From: Anaeromyces robustus
Taxonomy: Eukaryota; Neocallimastigomycota; Neocallimastigomycetes; Neocallimastigales; Neocallimastigaceae
Assembly (NCBI GenBank): GCA_002104895.1
Contig: MCFG01000333.1
Coordinates: 1 to 64,000, forward strand
DNA: 64,000 nt
Direction: 5' to 3'
A program made the position numbers and the translations under genes. Under the pieces are notes generated by a model. That model did no database searches. It saw only the letters and a program-made list of their open reading frames with translations, and was not told the DNA's origin. Below are positions 28,922-39,475 of the stretch, one piece after another. How positions within the stretch are numbered: the first letter of the stretch is position 1; each line of letters begins with the position of its first letter.

Positions 28922-29737
28922 ATGAAACTTCAAAATTTATCATTAATATCAATTTTATTTATATGCCTTACAAAAGGTCAAGATATTATACTCTCTACTA
29001 ATTACACCTTATCCTACCTACAAAAGGTTGATATGAATCAAATGAAGTGTACATCCGATAAGGATTGTCCTTTATACTCCACATGTGAAAGTTTTACTTC
29101 AAAAAATAATGAAACCCGTTCTCTATGCAAATTTGGGGATTTCCTATGTCCAGAAAGAGACGTTAGTTTTTTTATGACTGAAAATGTAGATGAAAATTGT
29201 TTCTACGTGAATACTACTATGTATGATTTAGAAAATGAAGAAATAAAAGAAGGCTTCCCAAAAAATATTAAGCCAGTTTTAAAAACTTGTGGTTATTTTG
29301 GTGAAACATATAAATGTAGCACTGAAGAATGTAATAGTAATTCTGATTGTTTATCCGGAATGTGTAAAGACTATAAATGCATGAATAAAGATAATTTGAA
29401 TAATTATATCTATCGATGTTCCGTAGATGATTACGAAAAGTATTCTATGAAGTGTAAAAAGGCCAATGGTATGAAATGTGAAGAAAATATAGAATGCTAT
29501 TCTGGTATATGTTCATGTGGTGATGATAGAAGTATAAAATATCATAGAATAAAATATTGCTCTAATAAAGATTATAGTATTACAAATATATATATATATA
29601 TAGCAATAACAATTGGAGTGTTTGTATTATTTCCAATACTATTTTTTCTTTTTTACTATTTAATTGAAAAAGCAAACACAAACACAAAGACAAACACAAA
29701 AATAGAAACTCATCCTCATCCTCTATATAGAGTTTAA
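28922..29737 (+). CDS. Secreted-type cysteine-rich single-pass membrane protein (271 aa), copy 1
   Basis: Single exon with ATG 28922-28924. Signal peptide MKLQNLSLISILFICLTKGQ, then an extracellular domain with about 20 cysteines in small disulphide-rich units (CTSDKDCPLYSTC, CSTEECNSNSDCLSGMC, CEENIECYSGICSC), several N-glycosylation sequons (NYT, NET, NTT), one membrane helix at about 223-247 and a short Asn-Thr-Lys repeat tail ending HPHPLYRV. The CxxDxxC...SGxC pattern resembles Dickkopf/prokineticin-like or EB-type cysteine modules seen in many gut-fungal surface proteins. Its role could be surface adhesion or sensing; not established. Copy 2 (32658-33503) has an almost identical ectodomain but a strongly different membrane helix. 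Good confidence in topology, low in function. Confidence 0.85.
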   Translation: MKLQNLSLISILFICLTKGQDIILSTNYTLSYLQKVDMNQMKCTSDKDCPLYSTCESFTSKNNETRSLCKFGDFLCPERDVSFFMTENVDENCFYVNTTMYDLENEEIKEGFPKNIKPVLKTCGYFGETYKCSTEECNSNSDCLSGMCKDYKCMNKDNLNNYIYRCSVDDYEKYSMKCKKANGMKCEENIECYSGICSCGDDRSIKYHRIKYCSNKDYSITNIYIYIAITIGVFVLFPILFFLFYYLIEKANTNTKTNTKIETHPHPLYRV

Positions 29738-29830
29738 TTCTATAGGTGGTGGTGAGTGACTATTTTAATTGGCGGAGTGATTTGTCTGGTTAATATTCTG
29801 ATAATGAACGAGACTTTAACCTAGTAAATA

Positions 29831-29860
29831 GTTACACGAAAATTTTTATTCGTGGTTAAC
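29831..29860 (+). other. Hairpin in the 3' flank of Cys-rich gene 1
   Basis: GTTACACGAA-AATTTTTA-TTCGTGGTTAAC can form a stem (CACGAA/TTCGTG) about 95 bases after the stop. It lies in a 3' flank conserved between both gene copies and unusually G-rich for the region, so it is probably a 3' UTR or 3'-end element. Confidence 0.6.
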
Positions 29861-30029
29861 TTCTTTGTTTGGATTAAGTCAAATTTTTTTTTTTAAATAA
29901 ATAATTTACATATATATATATATATTTTAGAAAAAAATATTATATATATTAATAATATTTAATAGTTGTAATTATATTAATAATATTAATATAATTACAT
30001 TATATAATATATCATGTAAAATAATAATA

Positions 30030-30170
30030 AAAACTAAATAATAAATACTAAATAATTAATACTAAATAATAAATACTAAATAATAAATACTAAATAATAA
30101 ATACTAAATAATAAATACTAAATAATAAATACTAAATAATAAATATTAAATAATAATAAATAATATTGTT
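30030..30170. repeat. 14-base tandem repeat (AAATACTAAATAAT)n, long allele
   Basis: About nine to ten units here, against about four in the paralogous site at 33800-33870, so the array has changed length since the duplication. Confidence 0.85.
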
Positions 30171-30533
30171 ATTTTTTTTTATTCTTATTCTTATTCTAAT
30201 TTTTATAATTATAATTATTACTTTTCTTTATATATATAAGATTTATAAATATATTTCTTTTTTATTTTTATTTTCTAATTTTAATATCAAGTAATATATA
30301 TCCATAATAAATAAAAAAACGAAAAAAAAATATTTTGGAAAATATCATATAAAGAATATTAAATTAATAAAAAAAAAAAAAATTGGATTATATTACGTGA
30401 TGAAAATAATGAATTGATTTTTATTAGAAAATAAAAAAATTTTTTTTTTTAATTAGTTTTTCTTTTAGTTACTTATATTGCCTATTTTGTAGTATATATA
30501 TATATATATATTTTTTTTTTTTTTCATTTTCAA

Positions 30534-30880
30534 AAAACCAACCTCTCCAGGAACGTCAATGCTGATAACACTGTAGGACAGCCTAGTAGGGCAAATGCCG
30601 ATTCTATTTCCGACCCTAGTGGAATAGGATAGATCAATTTTACTTTAATTCTATATTTAGAATTAAGGGCTTGTATGGATTTATTGTTTTTAAATATTAT
30701 TGTACTATTTTTTTACCCCTCCAGTATTATTTATTATTATCTATAATATTTTACTGGTTCTTATTTTTTTTAGTATCATTTTTTTTTTCATTATGTGTTT
30801 TTTTATGATTCATGTATTTTAATATTTAAATTCAATAAAGTTGACGTACAAATTGTGTGCCATAAAAAAAAAAAAAAAAA
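30534..30880 (+). mobile_element. Poly(A)-tailed retroposon, copy B, with target-site duplication
   Basis: Begins AAAACCAACCTCTCCAGGAA and ends CAATAAAGTTGACGTACAAA followed by TTGTGTGCCAT and a 17-base A tail. It is flanked by 14-base direct repeats TTTTTCATTTTCAA at 30520-30533 and 30881-30894. The paralogous locus in duplication unit 2 has a single TTTTTCATTTTCAA (34250-34263) and no insert. Same 5' start and same internal words as copy A. About 347 bases with no ORF: a SINE-like or truncated LINE-derived element that used target-primed reverse transcription. Its insertion postdates the tandem duplication unless unit 2 lost it precisely, which is unlikely. Confidence 0.92.
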
Positions 30881-30894
30881 TTTTTCATTTTCAA

Positions 30895-31756
30895 TTTTTT
30901 TTTATTATTATATTAAAAAATAAAATGAATATTAAATTAATTTTTTTTTTTTTTAAAAAAAATACAAATTAAAAAAAAAAAATATAAAGATTAACTTTTT
31001 GTCCTCTAAAAAAATATTTACTTTTTTTCTTTTTTTTTTTCTTTTTTTTTTTTATATAATAAAGTTTGTATATTCATAAAATAACAATGAAATGTCCCAA
31101 GGTAGTCATCATATATATATATATAAAACAACAAAAAATAAAAACAAAAATCTAAAACAAATACAAAAAAACACAAATAATGAACAAAAATAATGTTATA
31201 TATATATATATATATATATAAAAGTGACACAATTGTTTACTTTTAAAAATAATTTAATTCTATTTTTTTTCTTTTTTTTTTTTTTTTTTAAATTTTATTT
31301 GGTATTTATTTAATTTTATATATAAAAGATAGAAATTTAATTATGCATTAACAGGTTTAATAAAAAAAATAATTATTATTTTAAAAAAAAAATTTATATA
31401 TTTTATAATTATGAAAAAATTTTTTATAATTGTTTAATTTATTTTTTTTAATTCTTTTTTTCAAAAAAAGAAATTAAAAAAAGAAAAGATAAAAAAAAAA
31501 AAAAAAAAAGGAAAAATAAATTTATATATATTTAAATGTGACTATTAATATATTATATATATATTTATTATATATATCACATATTAATATTAATATATCT
31601 ATTTTCTTTGCCTTTTTTTTTTGTTTGTTTATATAAATATAATAATACAAGTAGAGATTTTTTTTGTCTTTCTATTTTTTTTTTAAAAAACTTTAAATTT
31701 CTAATTATCTAAAATTTAAAAAAAAAAAAAAAAAAAAAACATATACATTTTTTTTA
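30895..31756. other. Noncoding part of duplication unit 1
   Basis: AT-rich DNA matching 34264-35147. Contains TTTTTGTCCTCT and TGAAATGTCCCAAGGTAGTC, the most GC-rich conserved words of the unit, with no open frame of coding character. Confidence 0.6.
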
Positions 31757-31873
31757 TATATATATTTTTTAATTGCATTTTTTTATATATATATTATTCA
31801 AACCAAATAAATTATTCTTTAAATGTTTACTATTATATTCCTTTATAAGATCATTAAGATTGTTTTGAATTAA
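31757..31873. other. Duplication junction with inverted gene fragment
   Basis: Bases 31807-31873 are the reverse complement of part of the gene fragment at about 28075-28132, with a small length difference. After this the direct copy resumes at AAGTATTTAAAAATTTACAA. The join between units therefore includes a local inversion. Confidence 0.8.
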
Positions 31874-31910
31874 AGTATTTAAAAATTTACAATAAAGTTT
31901 TCTTTCTTTC

Positions 31911-31941
<31 letters not shown>

Positions 31942-32148
31942 CTATTCTATTCATTGTTTTTTTATTTTTTTTAACAAAACAAAAAACAAAAAACAAAAAA
32001 CAAAAAACAAAAAAAAAAAACAAAATTAAGTCATTACCCATTTTAATATATGAATCAATTTAAAACAAGCTTAAAAATAGTTTTTTTTTTTAATAGTTCT
32101 ATTTTTTTTAACAAAAATCATTTTTTAAATTAATGAAAAAAATTAATT

Positions 32149-32191
32149 AAATTTTGGCAGTAAAAAAGATTGATTTTTACTGCCAAAATTT
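32149..32191. repeat. Perfect hairpin upstream of Cys-rich gene 2
   Basis: 18-base arms AAATTTTGGCAGTAAAAA and TTTTTACTGCCAAAATTT with loop AGATTGA, about 470 bases before the start codon. Confidence 0.92.
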
Positions 32192-32657
32192 ATTTTTTAA
32201 TAGTTTTGGTAAATTTTTTTTTAGAATTTTCTAGAAATGTTAATAAATGTTACAAAAAATTTTTGTATATAAAGAAAGATTTTTTATTCATCATTTTATT
32301 CTCCAAAAAAAAAAAGAAAAAATGAATAAATCATTAAATATTTAAAAAAATCGAATCCAAAAAAAAAAGTAAATAAAAATAATAATAAATAAGTACAAGA
32401 ACTTAAATAAATAAAAATAAAAACGAAAATAAAAACGAAAATAAAAACATAATAAAAAAAATAAAACAAATAATATTATATATATAAAAAAAAATAAATA
32501 AATATAAAAAATAAAATAAATAACATAACAAAAAATAAAATAAATAACATAACAAAAAATAAATAAAGTAATAAAAAGAAAAAAAAAAAGAAACAAAAAT
32601 AAACTAAAATAAAATAAGATATAAAATAACATATAAAATAACATATAAAATAACAAA

Positions 32658-33503
32658 ATGAAACTTCAAAATTTATCCTTAATATCAATTTTATTTATAT
32701 GCCTTACAAAAGGCCAAGATATTATACTCCCTACTAATTATACATTATCCTACCTACAAAAGGTTGATATGAATCAAATGAAGTGTACATCCGATAAGGA
32801 TTGTCCTTTATACTCCACATGTGAAAGTTTTACTTCAAATAATAATGAAACCCGTTCTCTATGCAAATTTGGGGATTTTCTATGTCCAGAAAGAGACGTT
32901 AGTTTTTTTATGACTGATAATGTAGATGAAAATTGTTTCTACGTGAATACTACTATGTATGATTTAGAAAATGAAGAAATAAAAGAAGGCTTCCCAAAAA
33001 ATATTAAGCCAGTTTTAAAAACTTGTGGTTATTTTGGTGAAACATATAAATGTAGCACTGAAGAATGTAATAGTAATTCTGATTGTTTATCCGGAATGTG
33101 CAAAGACCATAAATGCATGAATAAAGATAATTTGAATAATTTTATTTATCGATGTTCCGTAGTTGATTACGAAAGGTATTCTATGAAGTGTAAAAAGGCC
33201 AATGGTATGAAATGTGAAGAAAATATAGAATGCTATTCTGGTATATGTTCATGTGGTGATGATAGAAGTATAAAATATCATAGAATAAAATATTGCTCTA
33301 ATAACAATTATGATGTTACAAATATGATTATATATATAGGAATAGTAATTGGAATCCTTTTATTCTCTACAATACCATTTTGGATTCTTTACTGTGAAAT
33401 TATAGTTAGAAACAAAAACGAAAACACAAACACAAATACAAACACAAACACAAACACAAACACAAAAACAGAATTTCATCCTCATCCTCTATATAGATTT
33501 TAA
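32658..33503 (+). CDS. Secreted-type cysteine-rich single-pass membrane protein (281 aa), copy 2
   Basis: Single exon, ATG 32658-32660, same signal peptide (MKLQNLSLISILFICLTKGQ) and cysteine framework as copy 1. Over the first 213 or so residues I count only about seven substitutions (for example S25P, K61N, Y151H, D169V), yet the membrane helix is rewritten: MIIYIGIVIGILLFSTIPFW against IYIYIAITIGVFVLFPILFF. The juxtamembrane tail is longer owing to an expanded Asn-Thr repeat coded by AACACA units, and ends HPHPLYRF. The HPHPLYR end is kept in both, so it may be a sorting or binding motif. The flanking noncoding DNA is also nearly identical to unit 1. Confidence 0.85.
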   Translation: MKLQNLSLISILFICLTKGQDIILPTNYTLSYLQKVDMNQMKCTSDKDCPLYSTCESFTSNNNETRSLCKFGDFLCPERDVSFFMTDNVDENCFYVNTTMYDLENEEIKEGFPKNIKPVLKTCGYFGETYKCSTEECNSNSDCLSGMCKDHKCMNKDNLNNFIYRCSVVDYERYSMKCKKANGMKCEENIECYSGICSCGDDRSIKYHRIKYCSNNNYDVTNMIIYIGIVIGILLFSTIPFWILYCEIIVRNKNENTNTNTNTNTNTNTKTEFHPHPLYRF

Positions 33504-33596
33504 TTCTATAGGTGGTGGTGAGTGACTATTTTAATTGGCGGAGTGATTTGTCTGGTTAATATTCTGATAATGAACGAGACTTTAACCTAGTAAATA

Positions 33597-33626
33597 GTTA
33601 CACGAAAATTTTTATTCGTGGTTAAC
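33597..33626 (+). other. Hairpin in the 3' flank of Cys-rich gene 2
   Basis: Same CACGAA/TTCGTG stem as in the copy-1 flank, at the same distance from the stop. Confidence 0.6.
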
Positions 33627-33799
33627 TTCTTTGTTTGGATTAAGTCAAATTTTTTTTTTTAAATAAATAATTTACACATATATATATATATTTTTTAGAA
33701 AAAAAAAATATATATATTAATAATATTTAATAGTTGTAATTATATTAATAATATTAATATAATTACATTATATAATATATCATGTAAAATAATAATAAA

Positions 33800-33870
33800 A
33801 ACTAAATAAAAAATACTAAATAATAAATACTAAATAATAAATACTAAATAATAAATATTAAATAATAAAT
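33800..33870. repeat. 14-base tandem repeat (AAATACTAAATAAT)n, short allele
   Basis: About four units at the site paralogous to 30030-30170. Confidence 0.85.
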
Positions 33871-34249
33871 AATAAATAATATTGTTATTTTTTTTTTTTC
33901 TTATTCTTATTCTAATTTTTATAATTATAATTATTACTTTTCTTTATATATATAAAATTTATAAATATATTTATCTTTTATTTTTATTTTCTAATTTTTT
34001 TTTATTTTTTTTTTTAATTTTTTATCCATAATAAAAAAAAAAAAACGAAAAAAAAATATTTTGGAAAATAAAGAATGTTTAAAAAAAAAAAAAAAAAACT
34101 ATGAAAAAACTATGGAAAAAAATTGGATAATATTACATGATGAAAATAAAATAATGAATTGATTTTTATTAGAAAATAAAAAAAGTTTTTTTTTATATTA
34201 GTTTTTAATTTAGTTACTTATATTGCCTATTTTGTAGTATATATATATA

Positions 34250-34263
34250 TTTTTCATTTTCAA
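34250..34263. other. Empty target site of the retroposon
   Basis: A single TTTTTCATTTTCAA at the place where unit 1 has the same word on both sides of a retroposon. Confidence 0.9.
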
Positions 34264-35170
34264 TTTTTTTTTAATATTATATTAAAAAATAAAATGAATA
34301 TTAAATTAAATTAATCTTAATTTTTTTTTTTTTTTTTTTTAAAAAAAATACAAATTAAAAAAAAAAAAAAAAAAATAAACTTTTTGTCCTCTAAAAAAAA
34401 TTTACTTTTTTTCTTTTTTTTTTATATAATAAAGTTTGTATATTCATAAAATAACAATGAAATGTCCCAAGGTAGTCATCATATAAATAAAAACAAAAAC
34501 AGAAATCCAAAACAAAAATCCAAAACAAATACAAAAAAACACAAATAATGAACAAAAATAATGTTATATATATATATATATATATAAAAGTGACACATAA
34601 TTGTTTACTTTTTAAAAGTAATTTAATTCTCTTTTTTTTCTTTCTTTTTTTTTTTTTTTTTTCCTTTTTTTTTTTTTTTAAAATTTTATTTGGTATTTAT
34701 TTAATTTTATATATAAAAGATAGAAATTTAATTATGCATTAACAGGTTTTAATAAAAAAAATAATTATTATTTTTAAAAAAAAATTTATATATTTTATAA
34801 TTATGAAAATATTTTTTTATAATTGTTTAATTTTTTTTAATTCTTTTTTTCAAAAAAAGAAATTAAAAAAAGAAAAGATAAAAAAAAAAAAAATAATAGG
34901 AAAAAAAATTTTATATATATATTTAAATGTGACTATTAATATATTTTATATATATTAATATTATATATATCACATATTAATATTAATATATCTATTTTTT
35001 TTTTGCCTTTTTTTTTTGTTTGTTTATATAAATATAATAATACAAGTAGAGATTTTTTTTTTGTTTTTATTTTTTTTTTTTTAAAAAACTTTAAATTTCT
35101 AATTATCTAAAATTTAAAAAAAAAAAAAAACATATACATTTTTTTTTATTTTTCTATATTAATTTTAATT

Positions 35171-36577
35171 TTAATTACACTTGTATTTAATACTACACCA
35201 TTGATCGTTTTCAACACCCCAACGGTCACCATCTTCTTCAGAGAAGACATTACAAGTTTCACAACATGGGTAGAATGAAGCAGACTTACAAGATTCTGGA
35301 TCAACACTGTTAGTAGAACAAGATTCTGGAATACCACACCATTCATCATCTTCAACACCCCATTCATGATCATCAGTGAAGTAAACAGTACAACTCTTGG
35401 TACAACATTTGAATTCTGGTTCAGACCAACAAGTGGAGGAACTTTCACCACCACCAGTGCTACCATTATCTGGGCCTGAGCTACCACCATAAAGACTACC
35501 ATGATATTTGTAGAAATCACCAACTTCAGAATCCTTGAATTTAAGTCCTTTACGGTCAAAGTGATCACCATTATCCCAAAGCATTGGACACATACCTAAA
35601 CTTGTAGCATATTGAGCACAAGTGAATAAGTATTTGTGAACACTGTCCTTATCTTTGTTAGTTAAAACGGTACCATATTCACCAATAATAACTGGAACAC
35701 CATTATCAACAAAACGTTTCTTAAGTTTATCGAAATCAGCAAGAAGGGCATTAACTTCAGCATCAGTACCCCAAGTACCAGCAAATTTACCCCAACTTTC
35801 ATCCTTTTCAAGAATAGTGAAAGTAGATGGAGTGTAATAGTGAACAGAAACCATCATTCTATTGGCAGAATCAGTTGGCATTTTGAAAGCTGAATCGACA
35901 GTTAAGTCAATATCGGTACAATAACCAGCTATAAGTAAATGTCTGGATTTGTTGTTACCACCAGATTTACGTACAATATCAACAAATTGTTGGTTAATGT
36001 TATTTAAAGTAGAGTAAGCCTTGTTTTTATCACCAGAGTTACTATAACGATTCCAAACATCGTTCCAACAACCTTCTTCATTTAATGATTCGAAAATTAA
36101 ATGTTCACCATAGTTTTTGAAATAGTCGGCAACTTGAGTCCAAATTTTATTGAATTTATTATTAGCCATAGTAGATTCACTAGTACCGAATTTTTCAATC
36201 CAACCTCCATCGTAGTGAATGTTAATAATAGCATACATGTTACTATCAATAACCCAACTAACAACTTCATTAACTCTTTTTAATAATTCTGAACTAATAG
36301 TGTAATCAGAACTCATAAGATTACTCCAGGCAACTGGAATACGAATACTATTGAAACCAGAATTTTTAATTGCAGTAATTAATTGTTTTGTTGCTGCTGG
36401 ATTACCCCAAGCAGTTTCAAATTGATTAACTGTACTACCATTTATCCAATCACCAAAAGCTTCTAAAGTATTACCTAAATTCCAACCGAGACCCATTTCA
36501 TTAACAACTTCTTGAGAAGTTAAAGCTAAAGCTGAACTAGCAGCTGCTAAAGTAAGTAAAATATTTTTTAATTGCAT
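35171..36577 (-). CDS. GH5 (subfamily 4-like) endoglucanase with two C-terminal fungal dockerins (468 aa)
   Basis: Single exon. Signal peptide about 1-18 (MQLKNILLTLAAASSALA). The GH5 domain spans about 20-362 and has the family's conserved residues: R79 (SIRIPVAW), H121 (IHYDGG), the acid/base Glu in SLNEEG (N166-E167), H246 in VHYY, the nucleophile E300 in IIGEYG, and W334. Residues 364-382 are a Gly/Ser linker. Two cysteine-rich fungal dockerins follow: CWSEPEFKCC...WGVEDDEWCG (383-420) and CKSASFYPCC...WGVENDQWCS (430-467). The sequence pattern matches the secreted CelB-type endo-1,4-glucanases of anaerobic fungi, which cut cellulose or mixed-linked and xyloglucan backbones and dock to cellulosome scaffoldins. 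No intron, in contrast to housekeeping genes here. Its 3' flank is part of the duplicated block. Confidence 0.95.
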   Translation of the reverse strand: MQLKNILLTLAAASSALALTSQEVVNEMGLGWNLGNTLEAFGDWINGSTVNQFETAWGNPAATKQLITAIKNSGFNSIRIPVAWSNLMSSDYTISSELLKRVNEVVSWVIDSNMYAIINIHYDGGWIEKFGTSESTMANNKFNKIWTQVADYFKNYGEHLIFESLNEEGCWNDVWNRYSNSGDKNKAYSTLNNINQQFVDIVRKSGGNNKSRHLLIAGYCTDIDLTVDSAFKMPTDSANRMMVSVHYYTPSTFTILEKDESWGKFAGTWGTDAEVNALLADFDKLKKRFVDNGVPVIIGEYGTVLTNKDKDSVHKYLFTCAQYATSLGMCPMLWDNGDHFDRKGLKFKDSEVGDFYKYHGSLYGGSSGPDNGSTGGGESSSTCWSEPEFKCCTKSCTVYFTDDHEWGVEDDEWCGIPESCSTNSVDPESCKSASFYPCCETCNVFSEEDGDRWGVENDQWCSIKYKCN

Positions 36578-38489
36578 TTTTTTTTTTTTATATATTTTTT
36601 TTAAATTACAAAATTAAAATGAAAAATTGTCCAATTTTTATTTATTTTTTTTATTTTTATTTTGAATGTCTATATATAATTTGATTTTTTTATCAAATTT
36701 TTTATAATGAATGAATATATATATATTAAATATTAAATAATTATATATAAAAAAACAATTCTTTTTTTATTATTTTTCTATAATTATTATAAAGATGATC
36801 TTTTTCTTATAATAAAAAATATAAAAAAAAAAAAATCAATAATTATAATTATTATAATTTAAAAAAAAAAAAGATTTTTTTTTATTTTAGAAAAATCATG
36901 GTTATTTTATATACTTTACAAATTGTATTTTAATTTTTTAATTTTTATTATTTATTAAAGTTTTTAAATGATATTCAATTTTTTTTTCTATTCTATGATA
37001 TAATGAGAAATTTATAGTTAAATTAATTGTGTAAATAATTTAAATTATTTAATTGATAGAATAAATAAATTATATTGCATTATATTATATTATTATATTA
37101 TAATATATTAATATTAATATTATTATTATTGTAAAAAAAAAAATTTAGTTTATTATGAAATTAATTTAAAAATTTAATTATTTATTGTTTAATTTCTATT
37201 TTTAATTTTTATTTTTGTTTCTTATGTTTTTATTATTATTATTATTATTATTAATTTATATTATTTTACATTATATACTTAAATAATAAATAATAAATAC
37301 TTAAAAGAATGAATAATGAATAAAATCGTTTAATAATAGAAAAGTTAATTAAAAAAAATTAAAAAATAATGGAAATTAAATATATATAAAACATTATTAA
37401 TATAGGAAAAATAATATTCATTGTAAAAAAAAAATAATCAATACAATGATAACAATTAATGTGAATTTTATTTCATATTAAACGTATCATATTAAGCATT
37501 ATTCCAAAAAAAATTTTACTTTCAAACTATAATCATTAATAAATAAATATTAATAAATAAATAAAAAATAATAATAAATAAATAAATAAATAAATATAAA
37601 GTAAAAAATAAAAATTATGAACTCCTCCTCTTTTAATAAATTTAATTATGTCATAATATAATATTAATCCTATTAGTATTTAGCATTGTTGTTATACTAC
37701 AAGAAAAGAAAGAAAAAAAAAATTATCCTTGGATAATTTTTAATTTATTTATTTAAATATTATTTTATATTATTAAATAAATATTATTAAATATTAAAAT
37801 ATTAAATATTATTATTCTAATATAAATTAATAAATAATAAATTACTAAATTAATAAATGATTAAATGATTAAACATTTTAAAATGAGATTTTCATTAATG
37901 ATTAACATTTACAATAGGATTGAAAGTAAAAAAAAAATTTTTATTATTTATATTATATATTAAAATTATCCATATGAAAAAAAAAAAGTATTTTTTTTAT
38001 AGTTTACTTATTTTGTTTTTTATTTATTTTATTTTATTATTATTTTGATTCAAACTTTAATACATTACATAATGCTAATACATTAATATAATGATATCCA
38101 TGTACCGTTATAATAAACTTTAATTTATAATATTTTAAAGAAAAATTAATATATTTATAAATTAAATATTAAAGTTAAATTAATAAAATAAGTTGAATAA
38201 AATCAATAATAAGATTAAAATGAACATATGTAACATTTTTATATATATTTTTAATATTTTTTTAATATTATATAATATTATAAAAAATGAATATAAATTA
38301 ATTATTTATTAAATTTTTTTAATGAAATAAACTTAAAATTATAATAAACTATAATTATTATATTATCTATTTTTTTATTTTAAGAGTTGTTGTGATTTTT
38401 TTATTAAATAAGGTTTGATATAAAATATTACTCTGAAATATTAAAAATCAAAATCTTATAATTAAATTATAGGAATAAAAAATAAAATA

Positions 38490-38507
38490 ACTAAATAAAT
38501 AAATAGA

Positions 38508-38554
<47 letters not shown>

Positions 38555-38559
38555 ATAGA

Positions 38560-38634
<75 letters not shown>
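38490..38634. repeat. (TAAA)n microsatellite
   Basis: About 145 bases of TAAA units with occasional TAGA. Confidence 0.95.
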
Positions 38635-39475
38635 ATGTATAAAGAATGAAACAAATTAATAAATAAATATATAAAAAAATTTAATAATATATTATATTAT
38701 ATAATTATGATTTATTACTTATATAATAAATATATTAATGAAATAAATAAATAAATAAATAAATAATGAAATAAAGTTACATAATATTTAAATAATCTAT
38801 ATTATAATGTTATGAAAATATATTAGAAAGTATAATATTAAAATACTGATTATATTAAAAATTATTTGTTTGTGGAATAATAATTAATAATTACTATATT
38901 TGTTAAAAAAAGAAAAACACGCAAATCAACAAAAAAAAAAAAATTAATACGGAATTTTTTTTAGGAGATATAAATGAAAACAAAATAAAAAAAAAAAAAA
39001 AAACAAAAATTAAAAGAAAACAAAAACAAAAAAAAAACAAAAACAAAAAGAAACTTTATCTTATTAAAGTATATATTAAAACTTATATAATTTAGAGTAT
39101 ATCCCTATATCACATATAATAATATTAAATAAAAATATAAATTTGATAATGAAAATCATCCAAAAAAATATATAAAAATAATAATAATAAAAAAGAAATA
39201 ACTAAAAATAATAAAGTAACAAACAATATCATGTAATTAGTGGACATCTATTAAAATTAATTTTCTTTATAAGATTATATAATGTTATGTAATATTTTTA
39301 TTTTTTTAATTTTATTTTTTTTTATTTTATTTTATTTTTTATTTTTTTACTTTACAAATAAATAATGAATAATTTTATATTGGTATATTTATTAGAGTTA
39401 CGTTATATTCCAAAAATTATAAATAAATTGTAAATCTTAATATTATGAAAATATTTATATAAAAAAAATAATTTT

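Larger units (their letters stand above)
28176..31756. repeat. Tandem duplication, unit 1 (about 3.6 kb including a retroposon)
   Basis: From AAGTATTTAAAAATTTACAA to the A-run followed by CATATACATTTTTTTT this unit matches 31872-35147 nearly base for base, including the gene, its flanks, the 14-base repeats and distal noncoding DNA. It differs by a 361-base retroposon insertion, microsatellite length changes and scattered substitutions. Unit 1 ends with sequence that in unit 2 is the 3' flank of the GH5 cellulase gene. Confidence 0.92.
31872..35147. repeat. Tandem duplication, unit 2
   Basis: Direct copy of 28176-31756, lacking the retroposon. It ends about 24 bases before the stop codon of the GH5 gene, so the duplicated block carries that gene's 3' flank. 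Confidence 0.92.

Noticed and set aside
28542-28952. Phe/Tyr-rich minus-strand ORFs upstream of the Cys-rich genes (also 32342-32688)
   Set aside because: They come from A-rich leader DNA of the plus-strand genes and have no coding features.
28075-31873. CRISPR-like or phage-derived array in the repeat-rich middle region
   Set aside because: The repeats are two long paralogous units plus microsatellites, with no regular short repeats and unique spacers.
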